A stretch of 64,000 bases of DNA from Paraburkholderia sacchari. GTDB lineage: Bacteria; Pseudomonadota; Gammaproteobacteria; Burkholderiales; Burkholderiaceae. The notes below the pieces were generated by a model. That model did no database searches. It worked only from the letters and a program-made list of their open reading frames with translations, and had not been told where the DNA came from. The stretch is taken from positions 1 through 64,000 of the forward strand of contig NZ_JTDB02000010.1 of the NCBI RefSeq assembly GCF_000785435.2, in the 5' to 3' direction. The position numbers were made by a program, and so were the translations under genes. Positions 26,182 to 35,102 of this stretch are shown in pieces. Within the stretch, counting starts at the first letter, position 1. Each line of letters begins with the position of its first letter.

Positions 26182-27398
26182 GCGGAGCGCGACCTGGCCG
26201 AGGAACGGCTGCGTGCCTACCGGCGTGAGATGTTTGGCGCAAAGAGCGAAGCACGGGATTCGGAGCAGTTCGGGCTGTTCAACGAAGCTGAGGCGCTTGG
26301 CGCGAATGCGGCACCCGCCCAGGAAGATACGCCCGAAACGAAGGTCGGTGCGCATACATGCAAAAAGCGCGGCCACCGCAAGCCGCTCGATCCCGGTCTG
26401 CCCCGCGTGATCCGCCGGCACGAACTTCCGGAGGCCGAGCGTTTCTGTAGGAACGACGGCCATGCTCTGGTCGAGTTTGGCGTGGAAATCAGCGAATAAC
26501 TCGACGTAATTCCTGAGCAGCTACGCGTGATCCAGCATCAGCGGGTCAAGTATGCATGCCCGTGCTGTGATCTTGGCATCAAGGTCACGCCGGCGCCACC
26601 GCGTCTCATCCCACGAGGACTCCTGACTGAATCTGCACTTGCCTGGATTGCGGCGGGCAAATTCCAGTTTGGCATGCCGCTGTATCGTCAGGCTGGTCTG
26701 CTTCGCCGCTTCGGTGGTGATATCTCGTCCAACACGATTGCGGCCAGCATGGTCAAGGTCGGCCTCGCAACGCAGCCGGTGATCAACCTGATGCGCGACG
26801 CGCTGCTTGAGTCAGCGGTGATCCCCGCTGACGAGACGACCTTCCAGGTGCTCAAGGAGAAAGGGGGCTGTGTCGCAATAACGGGGTGGAGTAGAATCCG
26901 GAGACCGCACAGCCTGACGAGCATGATGGCAAAGACGAAAACGCCGCGCAAGACACTCTACGTCAAGGTCAAAGGCCAATGCAAATATTTGCACCGCGCA
27001 GTCGACAAGGATGGCAACACGGTTGACTTCCTGCTGCGAGCCCATCGAGACAAGGCGGCTGCCTTTCGCTATTTCAGGAAGGCGATCGACCAGAATGGCG
27101 AGCCCGAAACGGTTACCGTGGACAAGGGCGGCGCCAATCTGGCGGCACTCGAAGCGCTCAATGCCGAGCGGGCCACCCCGATCAAGATCCGACAGAACAA
27201 GTACCTGAACAACATCTTCGAGCAGGATCACCGTGCCATCAAACGCATAATCAGACCGATGATGGGTTTCAGGAGTTCCGGTGTGCGCGCATTATTCTCG
27301 GCGGCATCGAAGTCATGCATATGATCCACAAAGGGCAGATGCATGACAATGGCATTGCCAAAACTACTGCTGATCGATTCTACTCGATGAGTATATAG
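26182..27398 (+). pseudogene. IS66 TnpC / IS6 transposase chimera with a nonsense codon and a frameshift
   Basis: From 26,182 the frame reads as IS66 TnpC (ERLRAYRREMFGAKSEAR, RRHELPEAERFCRNDGH). A TAA at 26,497-26,499 replaces a likely CAA, after which TnpC continues in the same frame to PADETTFQVLKEKGG at about 26,860. A linker then leads into an IS6-family transposase C-terminal half (KYLHRAVDKDGNTVDFLLRA, TVDKGGANLAALEALNAER, YLNNIFEQDHRAIKRI). A one-base loss near 27,280 shifts the frame; the true tail CARIILGGIEVMHMIHKGQM ends at the TAG at 27,396. It is a dead composite of two elements. Confidence 0.85.
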
Positions 27399-27465
27399 CA
27401 ATCCTTTCTATATCGGGGAAACCCCATTTCGTCCCTGCTATCGCGACACTACCCTTTAATTTGGT

Positions 27466-28389
27466 CTACGTCAGAGAGCCATCAATATCGGACGACTTGC
27501 CGGCTCGTAGTGCGTCAAGGAACACTTGAGTCGCGATGGTCGGCTCGCGATCCTTGCGAATGACAAGACTGAACTCGGCACGTTGGTTCAGCAAGTCGGG
27601 GCGCAGCGGACGCATTCGCCCCTGATCGACCCATTGCGCCGCGTAGTGCTGCGGCAGATAGCCTATGAATTTGCCCGATTGCACAAGGATCGCGACAGCC
27701 TCCATGTGATAGACCGTCGCCGCAATTCGGAAGTCGACCGTCGCGGTCAGTTCCCTCGCTTCGCGCATGTAGCCGCGCGACACGTAGTCCAATCCGCGTA
27801 GGTCGTCGACCTCAACCTGCAGCGGAGCGGATTCAAAAAGCGGATGGCCCTCCCCGCAATACAGGAAAAGTTGCTCGCTATAAAGCCGTTCGTAGGCTAA
27901 ACCGGGCAGCTTGTTTCGAAACGGGCCGATGCCGACATGTAGCTTGCGTTCCTGCACTGCATCTTCGATTTCCCGGGGCGATCTGATTTCTAGCTTGACA
28001 TGCAGGTCGCCTCCCCGTTGCTTGACAGCCAGAATGGCCGCCCCAATGCGGGAATGTGGATCAGTTGTCGTATTGTCGACGACACCGATGGTCAGTTCGC
28101 CACTGATCCGATGCTGCAACGTGCCAATCCCGGCGCGGAAATCCTCGACTGAATCCAGAAGTTTCTCGGCCAGTTGGTACAGCGAACGCCCACCGTCGGT
28201 CAACTGGAAGCCGCGCCGCCCTCGCTCGCACAGTCGGATCCCCAACCGCGCCTCAAGGTCCGACATGTGCGTGCTGATGGTCGACAGATTCATGTTGAGC
28301 GCGGATTCGGCCGCGGAAAAGCCTCCACAGTCCGTCACGGTTTTGAAAATGCGCAACAGGCGCAAATCGAAGTCGGTTACCTGGATCAC
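27466..28389 (-). CDS. LysR-family transcription regulator
   Basis: The 307-residue protein has an N-terminal winged helix-turn-helix (LRIFKTVTDCGGFSAAESAL, LSTISTHMSDLEARLGIRLC) and a periplasmic-binding-like sensor domain. A GTG at 28,389 with GAGGAG upstream is the best start, giving VIQVTDFDLRLLRIF; the open frame further up has no such site. It is divergent from the ureohydrolase gene across about 160 bases, the classic arrangement for a LysR regulator and its target. I infer that it controls the ureohydrolase and the binding-protein gene; the ligand is unknown. Confidence 0.9.
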   Translation of the reverse strand: MIQVTDFDLRLLRIFKTVTDCGGFSAAESALNMNLSTISTHMSDLEARLGIRLCERGRRGFQLTDGGRSLYQLAEKLLDSVEDFRAGIGTLQHRISGELTIGVVDNTTTDPHSRIGAAILAVKQRGGDLHVKLEIRSPREIEDAVQERKLHVGIGPFRNKLPGLAYERLYSEQLFLYCGEGHPLFESAPLQVEVDDLRGLDYVSRGYMREARELTATVDFRIAATVYHMEAVAILVQSGKFIGYLPQHYAAQWVDQGRMRPLRPDLLNQRAEFSLVIRKDREPTIATQVFLDALRAGKSSDIDGSLT

Positions 28390-28549
28390 AGGACAAGCTC
28401 CTCGGCGTCTCGAATAGAAGAAGCGGCAGCGGTGAAGGTTCGGCAAACCCAAAACTAAGGTTTGAAAGATCGGGATTCAACCGACGATGCGGACTTGCCA
28501 GACTGATCATAACGCGACACAACCCACGTACTGCCCAAAAGGAGTTGCC
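28390..28549. promoter_or_regulatory. Divergent promoter region, LysR / ureohydrolase
   Basis: This 160-base gap separates the two divergent genes and should hold both promoters and the LysR operator. I could not pick out a specific T-N11-A palindrome with confidence. Confidence 0.4.
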
Positions 28550-29518
28550 ATGAGTGAAAACCGATTCGCGCCCATTACTGGTACCGTGATGCCTCGTTAC
28601 GCCGGCGTGGCCACGTTGATGCGGCTGCCATATACGCCTCTGACGGACGAGCGTATCAGGGACGTGGAAATCGGCCTCATCGGCGTGCCATGGGACGGTG
28701 GGACGACCAACCGCCCCGGCGCACGCCACGGGCCGCGCCAGTTGCGCGACGTGTCCACCATGGTTCGCAACATCAACCGCGCGAGCGGTATCAATCCGTT
28801 CGAGCTGTGCAATTGCGCGGACCTCGGCGATACGCCCGTCAATCCGGTCGACCTGAATGATTCGCTCAACCGCATTACCGCGTTCTACACCGAGGTCTGC
28901 AGGGCCGGCATAGTGCCTCTGTCGGTGGGCGGAGATCATTTGGTGACGCTGCCGATCATGCGTGCGTTGGCCAAGGGCCGGCCGCTCGGGATGGTGCACT
29001 TCGATGCGCACACGGATACCTGGAATCGGTATTTCGGTGATAACCCTTATACACACGGCACGCCGTTCCGACGCGCCATCGAGGAAGGTTTGCTGGACCC
29101 GAAGCGCACCGTGCAAATCGGTATCCGTGGAGCGCTCTACAACGACAGCGAAAACGACTGGGGCGAACGCCAGGGCATTCGGGTGATCGACATCGACGAA
29201 TTCCAGGCCATGGGTGTCGACGCGGTCATTGATGAGGCTCGCCGCGTTGTGGGCGATGCTCCGACCTACGTGACGTTCGACGTAGATGCGCTGGACCCAG
29301 TCTATGCGCCCGGCACGGGTACTCCGGAAATCGGCGGACTGACAACACTCGAAGCACAACGCATGATTCGGGGGTTGCGCGGCCTGCACCTGGTCGGCGG
29401 CGACGTGGTGGAAGTGTCACCGCCATTCGATCCGAGCGGCAACACCGCTCTCGTCGGCGCCACGCTGATGTTCGAAATACTCTGCGTCCTGGCGGATAGC
29501 ATCAAGCGGCGCAGGTAA
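28550..29518 (+). CDS. Ureohydrolase (agmatinase / guanidinoalkanoate hydrolase family)
   Basis: The 322-residue arginase-fold enzyme carries all three metal-binding motifs: GGDH at 127-130, DAHTD at 152-156 and DVDALDP at 244-250, followed by VYAPGTGTPEIGG. It releases urea from a guanidino compound using a dinuclear Mn (or Ni) centre. The ATG at 28,550 follows AAAAGGAG. Candidates for the substrate are guanidinobutyrate, guanidinopropionate, agmatine and free guanidine. The neighbouring TauA-like transport protein and LysR gene favour an imported compound. Nickel-delivery genes hypA and hypB, which accompany guanidine hydrolases in cyanobacteria, are not in the window. Confidence 0.9.
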   Translation: MSENRFAPITGTVMPRYAGVATLMRLPYTPLTDERIRDVEIGLIGVPWDGGTTNRPGARHGPRQLRDVSTMVRNINRASGINPFELCNCADLGDTPVNPVDLNDSLNRITAFYTEVCRAGIVPLSVGGDHLVTLPIMRALAKGRPLGMVHFDAHTDTWNRYFGDNPYTHGTPFRRAIEEGLLDPKRTVQIGIRGALYNDSENDWGERQGIRVIDIDEFQAMGVDAVIDEARRVVGDAPTYVTFDVDALDPVYAPGTGTPEIGGLTTLEAQRMIRGLRGLHLVGGDVVEVSPPFDPSGNTALVGATLMFEILCVLADSIKRRR

Positions 29519-29672
29519 TTGGGCGACCGGTCCCTGTGCCGCCATCGATCGTGACGACACCCTATGGCCGGAAAGGTGGTCGGCCTCTTTATGTGTTTTT
29601 TTCCCGAGGAGACATGCGATGCAATACTTCTTCGACCTACAACTGGGCGAATTCAATCGGAGGAGATGGAAA

Positions 29673-30689
29673 ATGAAAAGGACGCAATCGGCGCTTACTG
29701 CTCTCCTGACACTCTTTGCTGCAAGTTATTTTACCTCGGGCGTAACTCAAGCCGAGGAAAAACCGCATGTCATTATCGGCTATGAGGAGGCCATCGATCC
29801 GTTCATGGTGTCGATGGCCGAGCACATGTTCGAGCGTAACATGAACGCCGACGTGCAGTACAAGATGTTCAGCTCGGGCCCGGCGGCAATGGCCGCGCTG
29901 GCGTCGAACAGCCTGTCATTCATGTGCGTCATCGGCATTCCACCCGTCGTCACGGCAATCGCGCAGGGTCTGCCGATGACCATCGTGTACAACCAGGAGC
30001 GCTACATTGACGCGGCCGGTATCGTCGTCAAACCTGAAAGCGGCATCAAGGACGTCTCCGCGCTGCAGGGCAAGAAGATTGCAATTGTCGCGGGCTCGCA
30101 AGCCTCCTTCGAACTGGCCACTTTCCTGGCCGAGGCGCACGTACCATATTCGTCGGTCACACAGATCAACATGGCGCCGCCGCAGATGCGTACCTCGTGG
30201 GTGACTGGCGCTATCGACGCAGCGATCGTCTGGGACCCGGTGTTCACTACTCTGCGGGAGGCCGGCGGGAAGGTGATCAAGAACGACGGCGACCTGCCGC
30301 GCGAAGCCTCAAGCTATAACGTGTGCATCGCCAACGCCGGCTGGGCCAAGGCACATCCGGCGCTGGTGCGCGGCTTTGTGGCCGCCATGGATCAGGGCTA
30401 TCAGATGACGATGAAGGAGCGTGACAAGGCGGTTGCCGACATGGCTCGCGTCATGGGTGTGACTGTGCCTGTCGCGCAGAGCGAGCTGGCCGGCTACGAG
30501 CTGTTCTCAGGTGCCGACCAGACAACGCCGAAGGTCATGGGCCGAGGCACCGGCGTAACGAGCTCGCCAACCTACAAGACACTCGTCAACACAGCCAAGG
30601 TGCTAAACTCCATTGGGCGCATCCAGTCGGTGCCGGTGAGTTTCGAGAAGAACGTCGCTCCTCAGTACACCGAATTCCTTGCCCATTGA
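29673..30689 (+). CDS. ABC transporter substrate-binding protein, TauA/SsuA/NrtA-like
   Basis: The 338-residue protein has a signal peptide of about 28 residues ending in VTQA before EEK, then a NMT1/TauA-type binding fold: YEEAIDPFMVSMAEHMFERN, QGKKIAIVAGSQASFELATF and TSWVTGAIDAAIVWDPVF. The ATG at 29,673 has GGAGG nearby; the longer frame lacks a signal. It binds a small solute in the periplasm for an ABC importer. No permease or ATPase gene follows, because an IS6 relic begins 140 bases downstream, so the transporter is incomplete here. Together with the ureohydrolase it suggests uptake of a guanidino compound. Confidence 0.88.
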   Translation: MKRTQSALTALLTLFAASYFTSGVTQAEEKPHVIIGYEEAIDPFMVSMAEHMFERNMNADVQYKMFSSGPAAMAALASNSLSFMCVIGIPPVVTAIAQGLPMTIVYNQERYIDAAGIVVKPESGIKDVSALQGKKIAIVAGSQASFELATFLAEAHVPYSSVTQINMAPPQMRTSWVTGAIDAAIVWDPVFTTLREAGGKVIKNDGDLPREASSYNVCIANAGWAKAHPALVRGFVAAMDQGYQMTMKERDKAVADMARVMGVTVPVAQSELAGYELFSGADQTTPKVMGRGTGVTSSPTYKTLVNTAKVLNSIGRIQSVPVSFEKNVAPQYTEFLAH

Positions 30690-30826
30690 AACGACCGACC
30701 GATTAGCCGCGGCCGTCTTGCAGGTTGTAATGAGATGGACCTGGTGCCTCCCTTCTGGGAACACTGACGGACGTCAACCTGACGTGTGGAGGTTCATCAT
30801 GGAAATCGACATTCTCGGCACCAAAC

Positions 30827-31150
30827 GGCATTGTCAAGTTGACGACGTGGTCGCGTACCAACGCGATATGAGTAGGATTCCTGTTGATTATTGAGCGATG
30901 CCACTCGGCTCAGCGACGGTCCACCGGAACCAGCTGGCCAGGCGTGCTCGCAGTTGTGCGCGATGGTCAACTTTACTCATCCTGTGCCGGGGCAGCACGA
31001 AGTGCTGACGAATCGGGCCGAAGTTCGACAGAAAGCGCTGCGTGCGCCGCGGGTCACGGGAACCCTGCATCTGACGCTCACGCCGGCGCGTCGGCTGGCG
31101 GCTGTTCTCGGCGCGGTTATTGATCCGGGCCGAGGCCTTCATGAATCGTG
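30827..31150 (-). pseudogene. IS6-family transposase relic, C-terminal part
   Basis: The end repeat GGCATTGTCA at 30,827 and the minus-strand segments KASARINNRAENSRQPTRRR, DPRRTQRFLSNFGPIRQHF and LRARLASWFRW match the intact IS6 element at 51,439. Only the last third of the transposase remains. A short frame starting at 30,799 (MEIDILGTKR) runs into this relic and could be the cut-off start of the next gene of the transporter operon; I do not call it separately. Confidence 0.8.
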
Positions 31151-31578
31151 ACCGTCGGTGGCCTCGCAGTGATGCTCGGACGCATTTCTCAACCAAATCG
31201 TTCAGGAGTTACGCTTGCACAAGCAAAGTTCTTAACACCCTGCCAACTGAACGATTTCCGCAATCCCTTACCGGACAACCGTTTCCGCAGATTTTGTTTT
31301 GTTAACATCAGGATGAAAATTTCAATAAATTTTGTTAGCTACTGCGCGATTTCGACTAATTTTTGTTAAACAATGAACGCGAAGCTTTCGTTTCTATGCC
31401 GAAATATGACGTGCGACCGGGGCGTAGAACACCTGAATCCTTCCACTGGACGCGAGCGGCTGGTTGAACGTCACTGTGCCGTCAATGCATTAACAACATT
31501 AGTTGAAAACTATTAACAAATTTAGTTGCGTGAGCGCACGTTTTTCCTGAAAATATGCCGTTCCACATGCCTGTTACG
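31151..31578. other. AT-rich gap with repeated TTGTTA motifs
   Basis: No gene is visible. The stretch 31,285-31,540 is far more AT-rich than the rest of the window and has TTTTGTTAAC near 31,297, TTTTGTTAGC near 31,330, TTTTGTTAAA near 31,361, and inverted copies in ATTAACAACA near 31,489 and ATTAACAAAT near 31,512. Confidence 0.55.
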
Positions 31579-31594
31579 ATAAGTATTCCTATCG

Positions 31595-31840
31595 TTATAG
31601 AGCGCTATTTCTCCGCTTTACCCATGCAAACGTGCAAGTGATTGCGGCCGACATGGAATCGAAAAGCGCTTCCGGAAGCAAAAGGCTGTGCAACACACTA
31701 AAAGCGTCAGGCCGGTGGTGCGCGAGCGCATTTGCATAGCGCCAGCTGGTTAAAGTCAAACTCAAGCGCAACGCGAGTTCATTGAACTGGTCCATGCCGA
31801 GAAGCGTGGCGATCAGATCGTTCTTTCGTGCCATTGACAT
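31595..31840 (-). CDS. Small frame shared by the repeat copies, unknown
   Basis: The 81-residue frame starts MARKNDLIATLLGMDQFNEL and continues into LAHHRPDAFSVLHSLLLPEA. Copy C (51,065-51,301) has RKSDLIATLLGMDQFNELAS and diverges in frame after about residue 55; copy A has the same beginning but a different continuation after a frame change. The shared N-terminal 45 residues with mostly conservative changes suggest that a protein was once encoded. I do not recognise the family, and none of the three copies can be taken as intact. Confidence 0.35.
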   Translation of the reverse strand: MSMARKNDLIATLLGMDQFNELALRLSLTLTSWRYANALAHHRPDAFSVLHSLLLPEALFDSMSAAITCTFAWVKRRNSAL

Positions 31841-32430
31841 CGCGGCGGTGCGCGAAGGGTTGTCGATTCCCGGCGTAGGTGTTTCGCGGAGAAAGACACA
31901 TGGCGCAGGTTCGCTCCCAACAGGGGGAAAAACCTACGCCAGCATCGCCGATTCACACAGAGAAAGATGAGCGGAGGCTAATCAACCCAGCGCTTGCACC
32001 CAACAGAACGCCGTTTTAAATCCGTTACTTAGATCTAAACCCAGCAAATCTGACCGCTCCTCACCAATCCGAATATTACTTTTCTTTCATTCGTTCATTA
32101 TTTTTTCGGATATGCGAAGAGGCGGATACCATCCCGCTACGAAATTCTAGAAAACGCTTATTTTTCAGCCATCCAAACGCCGAGTCCGGCATTCATCCGA
32201 ATGTCAATCCTGACTACTCATTCTCTTCGAAGTAGTCGCGCGGCCTTGTCCAGCGAACTGCCCTCCTGAAACCTACGCCAAAACTTACGCCGCAAAAGTC
32301 GACCCCAGTGGACTTTACTGGACAGCGTCCGCTATTCGATATGGTGCGCTCCCGGGCACGCAGCAGGTCTGCGGTCGAAGTGCCCTGCCCTTGTCGATGG
32401 CGTGAACAGGTATCGGCACCGGCCCCTGTT

Positions 32431-32839
32431 TCAGCGTCTCGCAGTTGCGACACACCCACCCAAGCGCAACACACAGTTCGTTGTCTCGCTTGCCGGCGAA
32501 TGGACCTCGAAGACCGCAATCGCGTGCCGCTGGGCGGCAACCTGCTCCCCCAGCGAGAACGCCGCTTGCGCTGCCTGCTCGACCACGGCGGCATTATTGC
32601 GGATCACCTGATCCATGCGGCTCACCGCCTCGTTGACCTGGCCGATCCCGCTGCGCTGCGCTTGCGAAGCTTCGAAGATGCTGTCGTTGATTTCGACCAC
32701 GCGCTGAACCGCACGCCGCACGTCCCCCATGGCTTGCGCTACCTGGTCCGCATGTGCGGCGCCACCCGAGATGGACTCCACCGAGTTGCGCACCAGCACC
32801 TTGATTTCCTTCGCTGCATTCGCCGCTCGCTGGGCGAGA
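32431..32839 (-). pseudogene. Chemoreceptor C-terminal fragment in repeat copy B
   Basis: The frame reads VLVRNSVESISGGAAHADQV, IFEASQAQRSGIGQVNEAVS and AAQAAFSLGEQVAAQRHAIA. It corresponds to the end of the copy A chemoreceptor but keeps the reading frame across the CTGCG repeat (two units). Everything before the LVRNS segment is missing, so it is only a 3' piece. Confidence 0.85.
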
Positions 32840-32945
32840 GAGCGCTTTTAGCGATTCATCGAGCGAACCCGGCACCTCGCGGACGTTCTTCGCTTTCTCG
32901 GGCGGCAGGTCGTAAATGTTCACAGGCTTGACTGGATCCCAAGGC
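32840..32945 (-). pseudogene. Glutamine synthetase scrap
   Basis: On the minus strand, in a frame different from the cysteine synthase gene, this stretch reads PVNIYDLPPEKAKNVREVPG followed by SLDESLKAL. That matches the C-terminal region of GlnA-type glutamine synthetases. It is wedged between the chemoreceptor fragment of repeat B and the 3' end of the cysteine synthase gene. Confidence 0.65.
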
Positions 32946-33914
32946 CGGAACCAGCCCCCTTTGCTTCAACCAGTCCAGATTGAAAAGGCGAGATCGGTAC
33001 AGTTCGCCACCATCGCACAGCAGCGTGACGATCGTATGCCCCGGGCCCATCTCCCGGGCTAGCCGTACAGCGGCCGCGACGTTGATGCCTGTCGAACCGC
33101 CCACATAGAGGCCTTCTTCGCGCAGCAATCGGTATACCATTGCGACGCATGACTGGTCATCGATCTGGTAAGCGTCGTCAATCGGCGTGCCGTCGAGGTT
33201 TGCGGTAACGCGGCTGGAGCCAATACCCTCGGTAATCGAATTGCCTTCTGTCTGAATCTCGCCCGTCTTCACGAAGCTGTACAAACCGCTACCGTGCGGG
33301 TCGGCGAGAACAATCCGCACGTCGCTGTTCTTCTCCTTCAGGAAGCGGGCCACTCCGGCCAGTGTGCCGCCGGTACCGGTGGCGCAGACAAACGCATCGA
33401 CCGTGCCAGCGGTATCACGCCAGATTTCAGGCCCGGTGGTCTCGTAGTGAGCCCTGCGATTGGCAAGGTTGTCGAACTGGTTCGCCCAGATCGCGCCGTC
33501 TAGTTCCTGCGCGAGCCGTCCTGCGATCTTCTGGTAGTTGTTTGGATCCTTGTATGGGGCTGCGGGTACCGGGTGGACTTCGGCACCGAGGACACGCAAC
33601 AGTTCCATTTTCGCGGGAGACTGCGTCTGCGGTATGACGATTACGCAGCGATAACCGCGAGCAGCGCAAATATGGGCAAGGCCAATGCCGGTATTACCCG
33701 CGGTCCCCTCCACCACCGTGCCGCCGGGCCTGAGTTCGCCTCGCTGCTCGGCGTCCTGAATGATGTACAGCGCGGCTCGGTCCTTGACCGAACCACCCGG
33801 GTTCATGAACTCGGCTTTACCGAGAATCTCGCAGCCGGTCTCCTCGCTTAGCCGCGCGAGCCGCATAAGTGGCGTGTCGCCCACGCACCCAACAAAACCC
33901 TCCCGGACACGCAT
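32856..33914 (-). CDS. Cysteine synthase family PLP enzyme (CysK/Cds1-like), with a chimeric tail
   Basis: The fold type II PLP enzyme has the lysine in NPGGSVKDRAALY, the phosphate loop VEGTAGNTGIGLAH and GTGGTLAGVARFL. It could make cysteine from O-acetylserine or, as in Cds1-type relatives, degrade cysteine to sulfide. The natural C-terminus ends near SRLFNLDWLKQRGL; about the last 30 residues are read from the glutamine synthetase scrap in the wrong frame, so the gene lost its stop by recombination. The ATG at 33,914 has GGAGGAGG almost touching it, so the real start is uncertain by a few codons. The catalytic part looks whole. Confidence 0.82.
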   Translation of the reverse strand: MRVREGFVGCVGDTPLMRLARLSEETGCEILGKAEFMNPGGSVKDRAALYIIQDAEQRGELRPGGTVVEGTAGNTGIGLAHICAARGYRCVIVIPQTQSPAKMELLRVLGAEVHPVPAAPYKDPNNYQKIAGRLAQELDGAIWANQFDNLANRRAHYETTGPEIWRDTAGTVDAFVCATGTGGTLAGVARFLKEKNSDVRIVLADPHGSGLYSFVKTGEIQTEGNSITEGIGSSRVTANLDGTPIDDAYQIDDQSCVAMVYRLLREEGLYVGGSTGINVAAAVRLAREMGPGHTIVTLLCDGGELYRSRLFNLDWLKQRGLVPALGSSQACEHLRPAARESEERPRGAGFAR

Positions 33915-34458
33915 ACCTCCTCCATTCGCAAGGCTGGCAACAGACCGCCCTCACACCGGAATGATAGAAAAAGATCCGGCGCACTTCCCAAGGTTTGATT
34001 TGGAATACGTGGAAGTGTCCATGAAGTTGATGCGCAGACTCGCAGGCAAGACGCTCGCCAATGATTGCTCCGCCGACGGCCACCTTCCATTGCGCCAATC
34101 TGCGCCCTAATTTAGCCATGGCAATGCATGCCGCTGAAGCCGCGCTCAGGACGGACCGTCGATGGGAGTCGGTCGGGATGTCACCACTGTTCTTGCGTTA
34201 AGCCAGTCTGAGCTTGCCCACAATGACTAGAATTCAGGCATGGTGGCATTCCCCAAGGAGGCTGCCATGACTCAGTTAACGATCGGCTTATTTGGTTGGC
34301 CTTGTGGTTCTCATTGTGGTCGCCATGGCCCGGGTCCTGGTCGCTACAGGCGCGATGCCCCAGGAGAGAGCCTGAGCCAGTTGCTCGACATGCAACATAC
34401 GAGCTGGATGCATCGCAAGCACTAACCGGCCGGGCAGGCTGACACCGAGGAGCGCACC
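33915..34458. other. Intergenic region
   Basis: No gene is supported. A frame at 34,267 starts well (GAGGCTGCC before ATG) but soon shows no family resemblance, and a membrane-like segment (LVVLIVVAMARVLVATG) lies in another frame, which may be a decayed small membrane protein. Confidence 0.4.
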
Positions 34459-34929
34459 ATGGCCTTCGCCCTTGCCTCGCAAGCTTTCCACGAAGGGGGA
34501 GAGATTCCTCGGCGCTACACCTGCAAGGGCGCAGACGTCTCGCCGCCGCTCGTGTGGTCGGGGGTACCGGCCAATGCGAAAAGCCTCGTGCTGATCGTCG
34601 ACGACCCGGACGCGCCCGACCCGGCCGCACCACGAACGACATGGGTCCACTGGGTGCTTTACAACATCCCGGCGACGGCTCCAGGTGTTCAGGAGGGTGT
34701 CCCTCCCGGTGTGCTTCCGGCAGGCACGCTTGAGGGCACTAACGACTTTCATCGCACCACGTATGGTGGCCCATGCCCGCCCGCTGGCCGTCATCGGTAT
34801 TTCCACAAGCTTTACGCACTCGACACTGTGCTGCCCGATCTTCACAAGCCCACAAAGGCAGCGTTGGAAAAGGCAATGGAAGGCCACGTCGTGGCACACA
34901 CCGAACTGGTCGGCACATTCCAGAAGTAA
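34459..34929 (+). CDS. YbhB/YbcL-type phosphatidylethanolamine-binding (Raf kinase inhibitor-like) protein
   Basis: The 156-residue protein contains the PEBP signatures VLIVDDPDAPDPAAPRTTWV and HWVLYNIP, and the C-terminal YGGPCPPAGRHRYFHKLYAL. Bacterial members are cytosolic or periplasmic small-ligand-binding proteins with no agreed function. A GAGGAG site precedes the ATG. No signal peptide is seen, so it is probably cytosolic. It opens a run of small stress-type genes. Confidence 0.92.
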   Translation: MAFALASQAFHEGGEIPRRYTCKGADVSPPLVWSGVPANAKSLVLIVDDPDAPDPAAPRTTWVHWVLYNIPATAPGVQEGVPPGVLPAGTLEGTNDFHRTTYGGPCPPAGRHRYFHKLYALDTVLPDLHKPTKAALEKAMEGHVVAHTELVGTFQK

Positions 34930-35102
34930 CACGCACCCCCGACTCACCTTGCGAGCCCGTTTGACCTGCTCACAGTGCAAGTAGATTGAAGCTGCTGCGA
35001 TAAAAAAGAAGGCGTGGGTCGTTGCGTCACGCTGCCTGCTTTGCCCGCGTGCCGTTCGTGAAGTAGATTCTTCTGATGAGATCCGAGGTGGGAGGGACTG
35101 CC

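Larger units (their letters stand above)
31579..32839 (-). repeat. Repeat copy B of the three-copy segment
   Basis: This copy matches copy A (5,718-6,993) from TAAGTATTCCTA to CGCTGGGCGAGA, where homology ends abruptly within the chemoreceptor gene. In its left third it is closer to copy C (51,039-51,437) than to copy A. It keeps the GGCGTAGGTT hairpin with one change (GGCGCAGGTT at 31,902) that turns one pair into a mismatch or wobble. Confidence 0.85.

Noticed and set aside
30799..30894. Short frame MEIDILGTKR... with a good GGAGG site
   Set aside because: It could be the start of a lost transporter gene, but from about 30,827 it is IS6 end sequence, so only nine or ten native codons remain.
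34240..34425. Possible small membrane protein
   Set aside because: The start codon has a fair ribosome site, but the hydrophobic stretch lies in a different frame, so no single frame gives a sensible protein.
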